A program made the translations under genes and the position numbers. Shown piece by piece: positions 16,404 to 25,186 of a DNA stretch of 64,000 nucleotides. Origin of the DNA: Bacillota bacterium (GTDB lineage Bacteria; Bacillota; UBA4882; UBA8346). Within the stretch, counting starts at the first letter, position 1. Each line of letters begins with the position of its first letter. The notes beneath the pieces were generated by a model that ran no database searches, was not told the origin of the DNA, and saw nothing but the letters and a program-made list of their open reading frames with translations. Where the stretch lies: contig JAEZFP010000071.1 of NCBI GenBank assembly GCA_023417475.1, forward strand, positions 1-64,000. Direction: 5' to 3'.

Positions 16404-17918
16404 ATGAGTGAAAAAGAATTTCTCCTCGAAATGAATAACATCTCCAAAGAGTTTCCCGGCGTGAAAGCCCTTGACGATGTGACATTAAAAGTGCGTCGGG
16501 GTACGGTTCACGCATTAATGGGTGAAAACGGGGCTGGCAAGTCAACCTTAATGAAGTGTTTGTTCGGAATTTACAAACCGGATGCCGGAACGATGATTCT
16601 AGACGGTCGCGCTGAAGTGATTAACGCTCCGCAAGACGCTTTGGAAAAAGGGATCTCAATGATTCACCAGGAGTTGCATCCGGTACCCTTCCGAAATGTT
16701 ATGGAGAATATTTGGCTGGGACGATTTCCGTTAAAACGGTTCGGTCCGTTTCAGTTGATTGACCATAAAAAAATGGCCCAGGATACGGTGGAGCTGTTTC
16801 AGAGTTTGGCTATGGATATCCAACCGAAAACGATCGCCGGAAATATGTCGGTTTCAAAACTGCAATCCATGGAAATTGCCAAAGCTGTTTCCTATCACTC
16901 GAAGGTGATTATCATGGACGAACCGACCTCATCGTTAACCGAAAACGAAGTGGAACACCTGTTCAGAATCATTGGCGACTTAAAACAACAAGGTGTTGCA
17001 ATTATTTATATTTCTCACAAGATGGAAGAGATCCTGCAGATCTCCGATGAAGTAACCATCATGCGGGATGGCAAGAAAGTCGGGACTTGGCCCGCTGCCG
17101 AGTTGACCAATGAATTAATCATTGCCCGGATGGTCGGTCGCGATCTGACCAACCGTTTCCCGGAACGTCACAACGTCCCGGGTGACGTGGTTTTGAAAGT
17201 TGAAGGATTGACTTCGCCGCAACCCCGTTCATTTCAGAATATATCATTTGAGCTTCGTAAAGGCGAAATTTTAGGGATCGGCGGTCTGGTGGGAGCGCAA
17301 CGGACCGAGTTGATCGAAGCCCTCTTTGGCCTGCGGGCTATTCAATCCGGCAATGTCTATCTCAATGGGCAATTGATAAAGATTCGCTCGTCGGAACAGG
17401 CGATCCGCCACAAAATAGCGCTGTTAACCGAGGAACGGCGCGTGACCGGAATCTTTCCGGTTCTTTCGGTATTGGAAAACGCGCTCATTGCCAATCTCGG
17501 CCGGTATATCAGTTACGGCTTGCTCAATGAGAAAGCCCGTCGCGACGATGCCGACAACAGCGTCAACCGGCTCCGGGTCAAAACTCCATCCTTGAAAACC
17601 CTGATCAAAGATTTGTCCGGCGGCAATCAGCAAAAAGTATTGTTTGCCCGATGGTTGCTGACGGAGCCGGAAATCCTGTTGCTGGATGAGCCGACTCGTG
17701 GCATCGACGTCGGCGCTAAATATGAGATTTATAATATCATTACCGAATTGGCTCAACAAGGGAAAAGTATCATTATGATCTCATCGGAAATGCCGGAACT
17801 TTTGGGAATGTCCGATGAGATCATGGTGATGTGCGAAGGGCGTCTATCGGGGATCGTCCAAGGCAAAGACGCCACCCAAGAAGCGATCATGCGCCTGGCA
17901 ACGCAGTTTATGGCATAA
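16404..17918 (+). CDS. mglA: galactose/methylgalactoside ABC transporter ATP-binding protein
   Basis: A 504-residue double-ABC ATPase of the MglA/RbsA class. The first domain has Walker A GENGAGKST, Q-loop MIHQELHPV (typical of MglA) and Walker B IIMDEPTSSL. The second has GLVGAQRTELI instead of a canonical P-loop, as in the family, signature LSGGNQQK and Walker B LLLDEPTRGID. The ATG at 16404 is chosen because aggggg lies eight bases upstream; earlier in-frame codons overlap the hairpin. It energises uptake with mglC. Confidence 0.92.
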   Translation: MSEKEFLLEMNNISKEFPGVKALDDVTLKVRRGTVHALMGENGAGKSTLMKCLFGIYKPDAGTMILDGRAEVINAPQDALEKGISMIHQELHPVPFRNVMENIWLGRFPLKRFGPFQLIDHKKMAQDTVELFQSLAMDIQPKTIAGNMSVSKLQSMEIAKAVSYHSKVIIMDEPTSSLTENEVEHLFRIIGDLKQQGVAIIYISHKMEEILQISDEVTIMRDGKKVGTWPAAELTNELIIARMVGRDLTNRFPERHNVPGDVVLKVEGLTSPQPRSFQNISFELRKGEILGIGGLVGAQRTELIEALFGLRAIQSGNVYLNGQLIKIRSSEQAIRHKIALLTEERRVTGIFPVLSVLENALIANLGRYISYGLLNEKARRDDADNSVNRLRVKTPSLKTLIKDLSGGNQQKVLFARWLLTEPEILLLDEPTRGIDVGAKYEIYNIITELAQQGKSIIMISSEMPELLGMSDEIMVMCEGRLSGIVQGKDATQEAIMRLATQFMA

Positions 17919-17936
17919 TTGAAGGAGGGTACAGCA

Positions 17937-18944
17937 ATGGATTTGAAAAAGGTAACCAGTTTCATATACCAAAATGCAATTTATTTTGTTTTATTAGCCT
18001 TGGTCATTGTGATGGCGTTTATTGATCCCCGAATCATCCAGATCACTTGTTTGCGTGATATTTTATTACAGTCGTCAACGCGGATGATTATCGCCTTGGG
18101 CGCGGTTTTTGCCATTTTAACCGCCGGCGCCGACCTTTCAGCCGGACGGATGGTGGGGTTGGCGGCGGTGGTTTCGGCTTCCATGTTACAAGCCCCGGAT
18201 TACCTCCGGTTGTTTTTTCCGGGATTGCCTCATCTGCCGTTGGTCGTACCGATTTTACTGGCGATCGGCGTTTGTACTTTTTTCGGCTTTATCAACGGGT
18301 TTATCGTCGCCCGTTTCAGCGTGCCGCCATTTATCGCCACGTTGGGCACAATGGTGATCATTTATGGCATTAACTCGATCTACTTTGATATGCCGCCAAA
18401 CCAGTCCCAACCGATCGGCGGTCTGCGGACTGATTTTACCAATTTGGGATCGGGCGCCATTGGCAGCGGTGAATTCTCCATTCCGTATATCGTGATCATT
18501 GCGGTGGCTGTCACGGTGCTGATGTGGGTGCTGTTAAACAAGACCCGTTTTGGCAAGAATACCTATGCGATTGGCGGTAATGTCAACGCGGCTCGGGTTT
18601 CCGGGATTAATGTCGGCAAGACCATCATCATGATGTATACCATCGCCGGCGCGTTATACGGGTTGGCCGGCGTGTTGGAGGCAGCCCGGACCGGTGGCGC
18701 CACCAATAACTATGGCAACGGTTATGAGCTCGACGCGATCGCCGCGTGTGTCGTCGGCGGCGTCTCCACCACCGGCGGGATCGGTTCGGTCCCCGGCATT
18801 GCCGCCGGGGTCTTGATCTTTGGGGTGATCAACTACGGTTTGACTTTCATCGGCTTAAACCCCTATTGGCAGATGATAATTAAAGGGCTCATTATCGTTA
18901 GCGCCGTGGCGGTGGATATCCGAAAGTATCTGGCGAAGAAATAA
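17937..18944 (+). CDS. mglC: galactose/methylgalactoside ABC transporter permease
   Basis: A 335-residue integral membrane protein of the BPD_transp_2 family with about eight to ten helices. The conserved cytoplasmic loop ARVSGINVGKTIIMMYTIAG and glycine-rich AACVVGGVSTTGGIGSVPG are typical of MglC/RbsC. The start at 17937 follows ggaggg by eight bases, 18 bases after the mglA stop. It forms the sugar pore as a homodimer with MglA. The operon ends at the terminator at 18981. Confidence 0.92.
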   Translation: MDLKKVTSFIYQNAIYFVLLALVIVMAFIDPRIIQITCLRDILLQSSTRMIIALGAVFAILTAGADLSAGRMVGLAAVVSASMLQAPDYLRLFFPGLPHLPLVVPILLAIGVCTFFGFINGFIVARFSVPPFIATLGTMVIIYGINSIYFDMPPNQSQPIGGLRTDFTNLGSGAIGSGEFSIPYIVIIAVAVTVLMWVLLNKTRFGKNTYAIGGNVNAARVSGINVGKTIIMMYTIAGALYGLAGVLEAARTGGATNNYGNGYELDAIAACVVGGVSTTGGIGSVPGIAAGVLIFGVINYGLTFIGLNPYWQMIIKGLIIVSAVAVDIRKYLAKK

Positions 18945-18980
18945 CTATGGATGGACTTATGTTTGAATTTTGAAACGGTG

Positions 18981-19016
18981 AGGAACTGAGTGCCATACTC
19001 GGTTCCTTGTTTTATT
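18981..19016 (+). terminator. terminator of the mglBAC operon
   Basis: aggaactgagt / actcggttcct stem (11 bp, one G-U) with a five-base loop, followed by tgttttattt. Confidence 0.85.
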
Positions 19017-19044
19017 TGGAAAAATTACAAAAGAGGTGATGGTC

Positions 19045-20043
19045 ATGGATTACCTGCCCCATTCCGGACGGTATCAAGCAATGCTTTATCAGCGCTCCGG
19101 TCGGAGCGGCTTGAAATTACCGGCGATTTCGTTGGGACTCTGGCATAACTTCGGTGACGGGACATTGTATGAAAACAGCCGGGCCATGGTTCGGCGAGCT
19201 TTTGACCTGGGAATAACCCATTTTGACCTCGCGAATAATTACGGTCCGCCACCCGGGGCCGCCGAAGCGAATTTCGGCCGGATCCTAAAACAGGACCTGC
19301 TGCCGTATCGCGATGAATTAATCATCTCAACCAAAGCGGGCTATCTGATGTGGCCGGGTCCGTACGGCGACTGGGGTTCGCGTAAATATCTCCGGGCCAG
19401 TCTGGACCAGAGTTTAAAACGGCTGGGCGTAGAGTATGTCGATATTTTTTACCATCATCGCCCCGATCCGGAGACGCCGCTGGCAGAGACCATGGCAGCG
19501 CTGGCGGAAGCGGTACGACAGGGGAAAGCGCTATATGTCGGCCTCTCCAATTATCAACCGGCCGAAGCGCGTCAGGCTTTTCAAATTTTACAGGAGTTGG
19601 GGACGCCTTGTGTGATCCATCAACCGTCGTATTCGATGTTTAACCGTTGGATTGAGAAGGGTTTGCTCGATCTGTTAGACGCCGCCGGGGTGGGATGCAT
19701 CGCTTTTTCGCCGTTGGCCAAGGGTTTGCTGACCGACCGTTATCTTGCCGGGATTCCGGCTGATTCGCGGGCGGCGGGCCCCAGCGCGTTTTTGAAAGCC
19801 GAGGATCTTACCCCCGCGAAACTGGCTACGGCGCGCCGCTTAAATCAGTTGGCGCAGGAACGAGGACAAAGCTTAGCGCAACTGGCCTTAGCCTGGGTAT
19901 TGCGGGGATGTCGCGTCACGTCGGTATTGATCGGCGCCAGTAAAGTCAGCCAGATCGACGATTGCGTAAAAACTTTGGATGGTTTGAATTTGAGCGCCAA
20001 TGAACTGACGTTGATTGAGTCGATCTTGGATGATAACGCGTAA
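19045..20043 (+). CDS. aldo/keto reductase (L-glyceraldehyde-3-phosphate reductase-like)
   Basis: A 332-residue NADPH-dependent AKR of the YghZ type (AKR14). FDLANNYGPPPGAAEANFG carries the catalytic Asp/Tyr, STKAGYLMWPGPYGDWGSRK the Lys and the family's long loop, YHHRPDPETPL the His, and SPLAKGLLTDRYL the cofactor region. Such enzymes reduce L-glyceraldehyde 3-phosphate and methylglyoxal. ATG at 19045 lies six bases after aagaggtg. It follows the mgl terminator with its own leader. Confidence 0.85.
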   Translation: MDYLPHSGRYQAMLYQRSGRSGLKLPAISLGLWHNFGDGTLYENSRAMVRRAFDLGITHFDLANNYGPPPGAAEANFGRILKQDLLPYRDELIISTKAGYLMWPGPYGDWGSRKYLRASLDQSLKRLGVEYVDIFYHHRPDPETPLAETMAALAEAVRQGKALYVGLSNYQPAEARQAFQILQELGTPCVIHQPSYSMFNRWIEKGLLDLLDAAGVGCIAFSPLAKGLLTDRYLAGIPADSRAAGPSAFLKAEDLTPAKLATARRLNQLAQERGQSLAQLALAWVLRGCRVTSVLIGASKVSQIDDCVKTLDGLNLSANELTLIESILDDNA

Positions 20044-20057
20044 AATGCAGACCGCTT

Positions 20058-20097
20058 GCCAAAGACGGTGGCGGTTGCTATCCGCACCGTCTTTGGC
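20058..20097. terminator. hairpin between convergent AKR and LysM genes
   Basis: gccaaagacggtg / caccgtctttggc, a perfect 13-bp stem with a 14-base loop; an outer ccgcttg / caagcgg pair extends it. There is no T-run, so it may act as a barrier for both strands. Confidence 0.6.
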
Positions 20098-20101
20098 GCA
20101 C

Positions 20102-20911
20102 TCAACCGCAAGCGGTAATATCGCTCCGCAATAAGGCGTTTCCTTGGGCTCCGGTGCTGCTGTTGAAGGGGCGAATCTCCACCGTGTCGCCGACAATCGG
20201 GGGATCGGTGGTGATGATGGTACCGGCCCAAGTGGTCAATTGATTGCCAAAGTTAGAAGAGACCAAGCGGATATTGACAGTTGCCCTTGGCGAAGCGGGG
20301 TCATCGGTAATCAAATTTAGGACGCCGATATAGGAGTTGTAATTGCCAAGACTGGCCGGATCGGGAAGGGGAGCGGCGGCAATGGTGTAGGCCCGGGTGC
20401 TCATGGCGACTTGCCGGATGGTGACGGAACCAATCGGAATATCCGCCGCGCCGGGGATGGCCGATAGAACCGGTTGAATTAAGGAGCAAACCGGGGTCCG
20501 TATCAATACCGGTTGCGGAGTTGGGGCGCCGCCCGGAATACAGATGGTTTGCCCGATCACTAAACGGCTGGGATCAACGTTGGGGTTGGCGTTGATCAAC
20601 GCCTGCACGCTCACGCCATAGCGGGATGCCAATGCATAAAAGGTATCGCCGGCTTGAATGACGTAACCGGTCCCGCCGGGACAACTCCCCGGGATTGGGG
20701 TTGGCGACGCCCCGGGAACGCAGATCACTTGTCCCACTTGGAGCTGATTGGGATTGACCCCGGGATTTAATGCGGTAATTGCCGTCACCGTTGTCCGTAA
20801 CCGCTGCGCGATGGTGTACAGGGTATCGCCGGACCGGATGGTGTAAGCTGACGAACCGACCGGGCATGGGGGATCAACTTCGGGATAAACATAATTTCCA
20901 TAGACCGACAT
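20102..20911 (-). CDS. double LysM-domain protein (spore/cell-wall associated)
   Basis: A 269-residue protein with two LysM peptidoglycan-binding motifs: YTIRSGDTLYTIAQRL ending VGQVICVPG (about 22-67), and YVIQAGDTFYALASRYGV ending IGQTICIPG (about 83-127). Pro/Thr linkers follow each. Residues 140-269 are a beta-rich tail of unknown fold, SVTIRQVAMSTRAYTI onwards. It has no signal peptide, as in SafA-like coat proteins and other mother-cell-made LysM proteins, so a spore-envelope role is possible. ATG at 20911 follows gaaggagg by eight bases. Confidence 0.8.
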   Translation of the reverse strand: MSVYGNYVYPEVDPPCPVGSSAYTIRSGDTLYTIAQRLRTTVTAITALNPGVNPNQLQVGQVICVPGASPTPIPGSCPGGTGYVIQAGDTFYALASRYGVSVQALINANPNVDPSRLVIGQTICIPGGAPTPQPVLIRTPVCSLIQPVLSAIPGAADIPIGSVTIRQVAMSTRAYTIAAAPLPDPASLGNYNSYIGVLNLITDDPASPRATVNIRLVSSNFGNQLTTWAGTIITTDPPIVGDTVEIRPFNSSTGAQGNALLRSDITACG

Positions 20912-21020
20912 CTTCACATCCTCCTTCTCAGGGAGCGATTTGCTGATGCAATTCGCTTGATTTGCTGTGATAGTCTATGAAAAAAGACTGCCGGCAGTGA
21001 CGGATATGCTTCGAAAACAA

Positions 21021-21051
21021 GCCTTTCCAAAGCATTCATATTTGGAAAGGC
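21021..21051 (-). terminator. terminator of the acyl-CoA thioesterase gene
   Basis: gcctttccaaa / tttggaaaggc, 11-bp perfect stem; on the minus strand it is followed by ttgtttt. Confidence 0.8.
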
Positions 21052-21062
21052 GTTTGCTAGGG

Positions 21063-21560
21063 TTATTCTTCACATTTACGGCACCGGCTCAATCGGCGCT
21101 TTTCCGCTTTGGCAAATTCCGCGTGTTCCTCGGGAGTTTCCGGTTTCAACAGTGGAACCGGAGCGGGCCTTCCTTGGTCATTCAGGGCGACGAAAGTAAA
21201 ATAGGCTTCATTGGTCAGAATTTTCGCCCCGGAGTAAGGGTTTTCAGCATACGCGTGGATCACGACCTCCATTGAGGTGGTGCCGACCCAAGTCAGCCGG
21301 GCTTTGACTGTCACGATTTCACCCATCTTCACCGGATGCCGGAAGTCGATACAGTCGACGGCGATGGTCGCCACCACCTGGTTGGAATGGCGCGTTGCAG
21401 CCATTGCCCCGGCAATATCCATCCAATGCATCATCCTGCCCCCAAGCAGGTTGCCAAGTAAATTGGTATCGTTGGGCAGGACCAATTCGGTCATTTCAAC
21501 TGCGGATTCCGACGGTTTTTTAGCGCTTCGTAATTGGTCGACAGTTTGCGATTCGTTCAT
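21063..21560 (-). CDS. acyl-CoA thioesterase, hotdog fold
   Basis: A 165-residue hotdog protein of the YciA/BACH acyl-CoA hydrolase type. MTELVLPNDTNLLGNLLGGR carries the substrate loop with Asn/Asp, MHWMDIAGAMAATRHSN the hotdog helix, and VDCIDFRHPVKMGEIV the central strand. It hydrolyses acyl-CoA to free acid and CoA. The C-terminus RRLSRCRKCEE is rich in arginine, cysteine and acidic residues, which is unusual. gaggtg precedes the ATG. A minus-strand extended -10 box (tggTATAAT) lies at 21600-21608. Confidence 0.85.
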   Translation of the reverse strand: MNESQTVDQLRSAKKPSESAVEMTELVLPNDTNLLGNLLGGRMMHWMDIAGAMAATRHSNQVVATIAVDCIDFRHPVKMGEIVTVKARLTWVGTTSMEVVIHAYAENPYSGAKILTNEAYFTFVALNDQGRPAPVPLLKPETPEEHAEFAKAEKRRLSRCRKCEE

Positions 21561-21689
21561 GTTTCACCTCAGTTGTGGAATACCAAATTATTGCTAAGAT
21601 TATACCATAGATTCGCTGAAAAAATGTGCCATTTAAATGAAACCCAGGAAAATGGAATTGACATTGTCTGAAATATCAGGTAACATACT

Positions 21690-21834
21690 AAATGTTAAGA
21701 GGGAGTAGTTGAAATTACAAAGTCAACATACTGGTTAAACCGTCCGGTTTACCTGGCTTTGTATCCCGCTAAGATTGGGTAACGAGACTTTTAACATAAT
21801 CCAAGCCATGGATTATGTTAAAAGTCTTTTTTTA
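21690..21834 (+). promoter_or_regulatory. yybP-ykoY-type Mn2+ riboswitch with terminator
   Basis: The two conserved purine-rich internal loops are present: gggagtag at 21701-21708 and aacgagac at 21781-21788. Between them lie acaaagtc / ggctttgt (21717-21724 and 21754-21761) forming a helix. The closing P1 helix would pair atgttaa (21692-21698) with ttaacat (21790-21796). The latter strand is also the 5' arm of a perfect 19-bp terminator at 21785-21827. Metal binding should hold P1 together and prevent termination. The gene downstream is a Mn-exporter-type protein, as expected for this riboswitch class. Confidence 0.8.
21785..21834 (+). terminator. regulated terminator of the Mn2+ riboswitch
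   Basis: A perfect 19-bp stem (21785-21803 and 21809-21827), loop agcca, then seven T. Confidence 0.9.
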
Positions 21835-21863
21835 TCGAAAAATCGCAAAGGAGCGGATTGACA

Positions 21864-22589
21864 ATGGATTCTGGAATTATGGCGTTTCTTTTTTCGGTAG
21901 GCGCGGTCACCTTGGCGGAGATGGGGGATAAAACCCAACTATTGGCCATGGCTTTCGCGTGTAAGTACAAAGCGTCGAAAGTCATGATCGGAGTGTTTAT
22001 CGCGACCATTTTTAATCATGCCCTCGCCGTTGCCGTGGGTAACTTATTGACCAAATTTCACCAAGCCGAAGTATGGATTCAGGGGATTGCGGCGCTTTCA
22101 TTCATTTTTTTCGGTTTATGGACGATTCGCGGGGACAAGCTGGATGGGGAAGAAAACCGCATTTCCAAATTTGGCGCGATCACTACCGTAACCATTGCCT
22201 TTTTCATCGCCGAGTTGGGTGATAAGACCCAACTGGCCACTATTGCGCTGGCGACCAAATTTCCGACGGTTCCGGTCTGGATTTTACTAGGGACAACCAC
22301 CGGGATGTTGATCGCCGACGCCTTGGGAATTATGATCGGGGTCGTCGCCTGTAAGCGGATCCCGGAGCGAACGATCAAATTGGTTTCAGCCGCTGCTTTT
22401 ATCATTTTTGGACTGATTGCCGTCTATCAAGTCTCATTTGATAAATTGGGTCTAGGCTTAGGGATCATCGCGCTGATTGAATTGGCGTTAATCGCTGTAA
22501 CGGCGATCATTGCCTACCGGTTAATCGCACAGGAGCTAGCAAACCCGGAAGAACCGCAAGTGGTCTGTCGCACGAAAGAATCAGCCTAA
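21864..22589 (+). CDS. GDT1/UPF0016 family Mn2+ (cation) transporter
   Basis: A 241-residue inner-membrane protein with two repeats of three helices. Each repeat carries the family motif E-x-G-D-K-T/S: LAEMGDKTQL near residue 18 and IAELGDKTQL near residue 118. Bacterial members (for example MneA, MntX relatives) export Mn2+. The riboswitch upstream supports a manganese role. ATG at 21864 follows aaaggag by ten bases; TTG at 21858 is the alternative. The C-terminal tail EEPQVVCRTKESA is soluble. Confidence 0.9.
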   Translation: MDSGIMAFLFSVGAVTLAEMGDKTQLLAMAFACKYKASKVMIGVFIATIFNHALAVAVGNLLTKFHQAEVWIQGIAALSFIFFGLWTIRGDKLDGEENRISKFGAITTVTIAFFIAELGDKTQLATIALATKFPTVPVWILLGTTTGMLIADALGIMIGVVACKRIPERTIKLVSAAAFIIFGLIAVYQVSFDKLGLGLGIIALIELALIAVTAIIAYRLIAQELANPEEPQVVCRTKESA

Positions 22590-22601
22590 AAAATGGATCG
22601 A

Positions 22602-22631
22602 TTGACTTGAAGTGTCAACCCTTGTTACAAT
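22602..22631 (+). promoter_or_regulatory. promoter of the secreted beta-sandwich protein
   Basis: TTGACT (22602-22607), 18-base spacer, TACAAT (22626-22631). ttgac / gtcaa inverted repeat overlaps the -35 box. Confidence 0.6.
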
Positions 22632-22694
22632 AGAGAGAGAGATACAACTCCAGTTTATTCACCAAAGATAGAGCGAAATGGGAGGAATGAGTGA

Positions 22695-23378
22695 ATGAAA
22701 CAAAAAATCGGTATTGTGGCAGCAGTGTTACTCGTCGCGTTGCTGGGGACTTCCCTGGTCTGCGCCGCGCCGGCAACTCCGAAATGGGTGGCGTACGATT
22801 ACACAACCCAAGTGGAGCCCCCACCAGAATTTGAAGAAGGAACCGGTAGCAGTCCGATGTCTTACTATTGTAAGATCGAAGACGGCGCATTGGTTTTGAA
22901 CACAATGTCCGATCCGAAAGCCGGGCCAACTTATAAACTGCGGATCTCCACCCCGAAACCGGGTTTCAAAATGACCGTCGTGACCCGGGCGAAAGTTAAC
23001 GGCGAATTCGGAATGGATTTTGATTTCCGGACCGGTGTACGGGAACGGGTTCAACTATTGGGATCGGGAATCAGTCTAAATACTTCGAAAATCAATGATA
23101 CGACAGTCAAAACCACCGATTGGCATACTTATTTTATAACCTTTGAAGTCATTAATGACGGCGGCGTAAAGCTTGTCACTAAAATTTACGTTGATGGGGC
23201 CACCAACCCGGTCGTTCAAGGAACATCCAATACGACTGACACTTCCGGTTATTTCCGTTTTGGTGACGGTTCCGGCAATTCGGGTTATATGGGTTCGATT
23301 GACTGGTTCATGTATACTTTCGACGGCGCCTTTAGCCCCGATCAGGTCAATCTGCCGAGTGGCTTTAGCCTGAAATAA
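22695..23378 (+). CDS. secreted LamG-like beta-sandwich protein
   Basis: A 227-residue exported protein. The signal peptide MKQKIGIVAAVLLVALLG ends LVCAAPA. The mature part has the strand pattern WHTYFITFEV, KIYVDGATNPVVQG, YFRFGDGSGNSGYMGSIDWF. This is the concanavalin-like module often attached to pectate lyases and other polysaccharide-active enzymes. Alone, it may bind polysaccharide outside the cell. ggagg is nine bases before the ATG. It is related in fold, not closely in sequence, to the N-terminal domain of the pectinesterase in this window. Confidence 0.75.
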   Translation: MKQKIGIVAAVLLVALLGTSLVCAAPATPKWVAYDYTTQVEPPPEFEEGTGSSPMSYYCKIEDGALVLNTMSDPKAGPTYKLRISTPKPGFKMTVVTRAKVNGEFGMDFDFRTGVRERVQLLGSGISLNTSKINDTTVKTTDWHTYFITFEVINDGGVKLVTKIYVDGATNPVVQGTSNTTDTSGYFRFGDGSGNSGYMGSIDWFMYTFDGAFSPDQVNLPSGFSLK

Positions 23379-23403
23379 ACTCGCTTATTGAAATTATGAG
23401 ACG

Positions 23404-23431
23404 AAAAAACCCGGAGCAATCCGGGTTTTTT
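23404..23431. terminator. bidirectional terminator
   Basis: aaaaaacccgga / tccgggtttttt, perfect 12-bp stem with gcaa loop, between convergent genes. Confidence 0.92.
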
Positions 23432-23451
23432 CGATATATTGACGCAAGCGC

Positions 23452-24618
23452 TTAGCGGGCTTGGTTTAGGATCTCCAAAACATCTTGGTGAGTGAGTTTG
23501 TTAAATACTCCCAAGGTTTCGTTGGGGACCGATTTACGGGCAATCTCCGGGAAACGTTCGCTGCCGATCCCCACTTGATGGAAGGAGAGGGGTAGATTCA
23601 AGCTACGGTAGAATTGACGTAAGCGCTGGATACTTTCGCGGGCGGCGGATTCATTATCCGGATCGTCGATCCCCCAAATATTACGGCCCAATTGCGCAAT
23701 TTTCGGTTGGGTCTGTTGGTTCTGGCCCAGGATATATTCAAGCCACGACGGAGCTAAAATGGCTAAACCGATCCCATGGGTCAAGTCGTATAGTCCGCTG
23801 ATGACATGTTCAATTCCATGGAGTGTTCCATCGAAGGTTTTGCCCCGGGCAACCACGCCGTTCAGCGCCATGCTGCTAGCCCACATCAAGTTGGCGCGCG
23901 CCTCATAGTTGTCCGGTTCTTGGCAGGCAACCGGCCCGTATTTAAGGCAGGTTCGCATGACGGCTTCCGCAAAAGAGTCTTGCAAAAAAGCTGAAGTTAC
24001 CGGACTGAAGTAGTATTCAAAGATATGGGACATGATATCGGCCACGCCGGCCGCAGTTTGTAACGGCGGAACCGTATAGGTATATGTCGGATCGAGAATC
24101 GCAAATTTGGGAATCAACAGCGGATGTCCTTTTCCCCGCTTGTCTTCGGTCGTTTCGTTGGTAATTACCGATCCCCAATTCATTTCGGAACCGGTTGCGG
24201 CCAACGTCAGGATGCTTCCGACGGGAAGCGCCTCGTTAATTTGGGCCTTACCCAACCAAAAATCCCAGGGATCACCCGCGTAACAAGCGGCCAAGGCGAT
24301 TCCCTTGGCGCAATCAATGGCGCTGCCGCCACCGATGGCCAACACCAATTGGACTTGATGCCGGCGGCAAAGTTCAGCGCCTTCACGTACCGTCGCAATC
24401 CGGGGATTGGGATCCACTCCGCCCAATTCGTAAAATGTAATGCCGTGTTGGCGTAATTGGGCAACGACAGCGTCGTACAGGCCATTCTTTTTGATACTCC
24501 CCTTACCGTAGACAATCAAAATGTTTCGCCCATAAGACAAAATTTGATCGCCCAAAACCGTCAGTTGATCTTTGCCGAAAAAAATCCGGGTGGGTGCGTG
24601 AAATGTGAAATTTAACAT
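23452..24618 (-). CDS. iron-containing alcohol dehydrogenase (butanol dehydrogenase-like)
   Basis: A 388-residue group III alcohol dehydrogenase, close to BdhA/YqhD. The NAD(P) motif is LAIGGGSAIDCAKGIA (about 93-108). Metal ligands appear in VADIMSHIFEYYF (Asp/His) and TLHGIEHVISGLYDLTHGIGL (two His). It reduces aldehydes to alcohols with NADPH, consistent with fermentation. It sits 39 bases downstream of a MerR regulator on the same strand, and both should be driven from the 19-bp-spacer promoter at 25047-25077. Confidence 0.9.
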   Translation of the reverse strand: MLNFTFHAPTRIFFGKDQLTVLGDQILSYGRNILIVYGKGSIKKNGLYDAVVAQLRQHGITFYELGGVDPNPRIATVREGAELCRRHQVQLVLAIGGGSAIDCAKGIALAACYAGDPWDFWLGKAQINEALPVGSILTLAATGSEMNWGSVITNETTEDKRGKGHPLLIPKFAILDPTYTYTVPPLQTAAGVADIMSHIFEYYFSPVTSAFLQDSFAEAVMRTCLKYGPVACQEPDNYEARANLMWASSMALNGVVARGKTFDGTLHGIEHVISGLYDLTHGIGLAILAPSWLEYILGQNQQTQPKIAQLGRNIWGIDDPDNESAARESIQRLRQFYRSLNLPLSFHQVGIGSERFPEIARKSVPNETLGVFNKLTHQDVLEILNQAR

Positions 24619-24657
24619 GAATAGCGTCCTCCGTTTGAGTGAATTATCAATCGTTTG

Positions 24658-25026
24658 TCAATTGGATTCTTTGGCGAGATAAAAAGCGATCTTTTCATCA
24701 ATCGCCACCAGGTTGCTCGTTAGTTCAATGATGGCTTTTTCCACTTGTTGACGGTGAAGTTGTAGCATTTCGCGCCGTTCCGGAATGGTACGGTCGCCTT
24801 GACCATGGTAAACCGCAAAGGACACCATCTCCTTGACGGGCATCCCGGTGGTGCGCAACCGGTTCACAAACCGGATCCAGGCGATATCGCGTTCGGTATA
24901 GCAGCGATACCCGGAATGATTACGTCGGACCGGCTTAATCAGACCGATCTTCTCATAATATCGTAAGGTGTGAATGCTTAAACCGATAAGTTTGGAGATT
25001 TCCTGAATGGTATAACCGTCGTTCAT
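24658..25026 (-). CDS. MerR-family regulator (AdhR-like)
   Basis: A 122-residue activator. The winged helix GYTIQEISKLIGLSIHTLRYYEKIGLI is at residues 3-29, then GYRCYTERDIAWIRFVNRLRTTGMP and a dimerising coiled coil. The lone cysteine (in YRCYTERD) lies in the helix-turn-helix region, as in AdhR-type aldehyde sensors. ATG at 25026 follows aggga; GTG at 25035 is less likely. It is the first gene of a two-gene operon with the alcohol dehydrogenase. It resembles the second MerR at 56604 (both share RDI/HDI-W and TGMPV motifs). Confidence 0.87.
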   Translation of the reverse strand: MNDGYTIQEISKLIGLSIHTLRYYEKIGLIKPVRRNHSGYRCYTERDIAWIRFVNRLRTTGMPVKEMVSFAVYHGQGDRTIPERREMLQLHRQQVEKAIIELTSNLVAIDEKIAFYLAKESN

Positions 25027-25046
25027 CTGAATCACTCCCTTATAAC

Positions 25047-25077
25047 ATTATAAACGATAGAGTTAACTCTAGGGCAA
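25047..25077 (-). promoter_or_regulatory. MerR-type promoter with perfect dyad
   Basis: On the minus strand TTGCCC (25077-25072), a 19-base spacer and TATAAT (25052-25047). Within the spacer is the perfect 14-bp palindrome tagagttaactcta (25058-25071). Over-long spacers with a central dyad are the hallmark of MerR-activated promoters, so autoregulation plus control of the alcohol dehydrogenase is expected. Confidence 0.8.
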
Positions 25078-25186
25078 CTCAAATAAACGACGGTTGCAAG
25101 AATTTTGGAAATCCCTTTCAACCCGTTCTCATCGATTAATGATCTTAATATGATGGTAGCAATCACTGATGAGAGGATGATCCACA

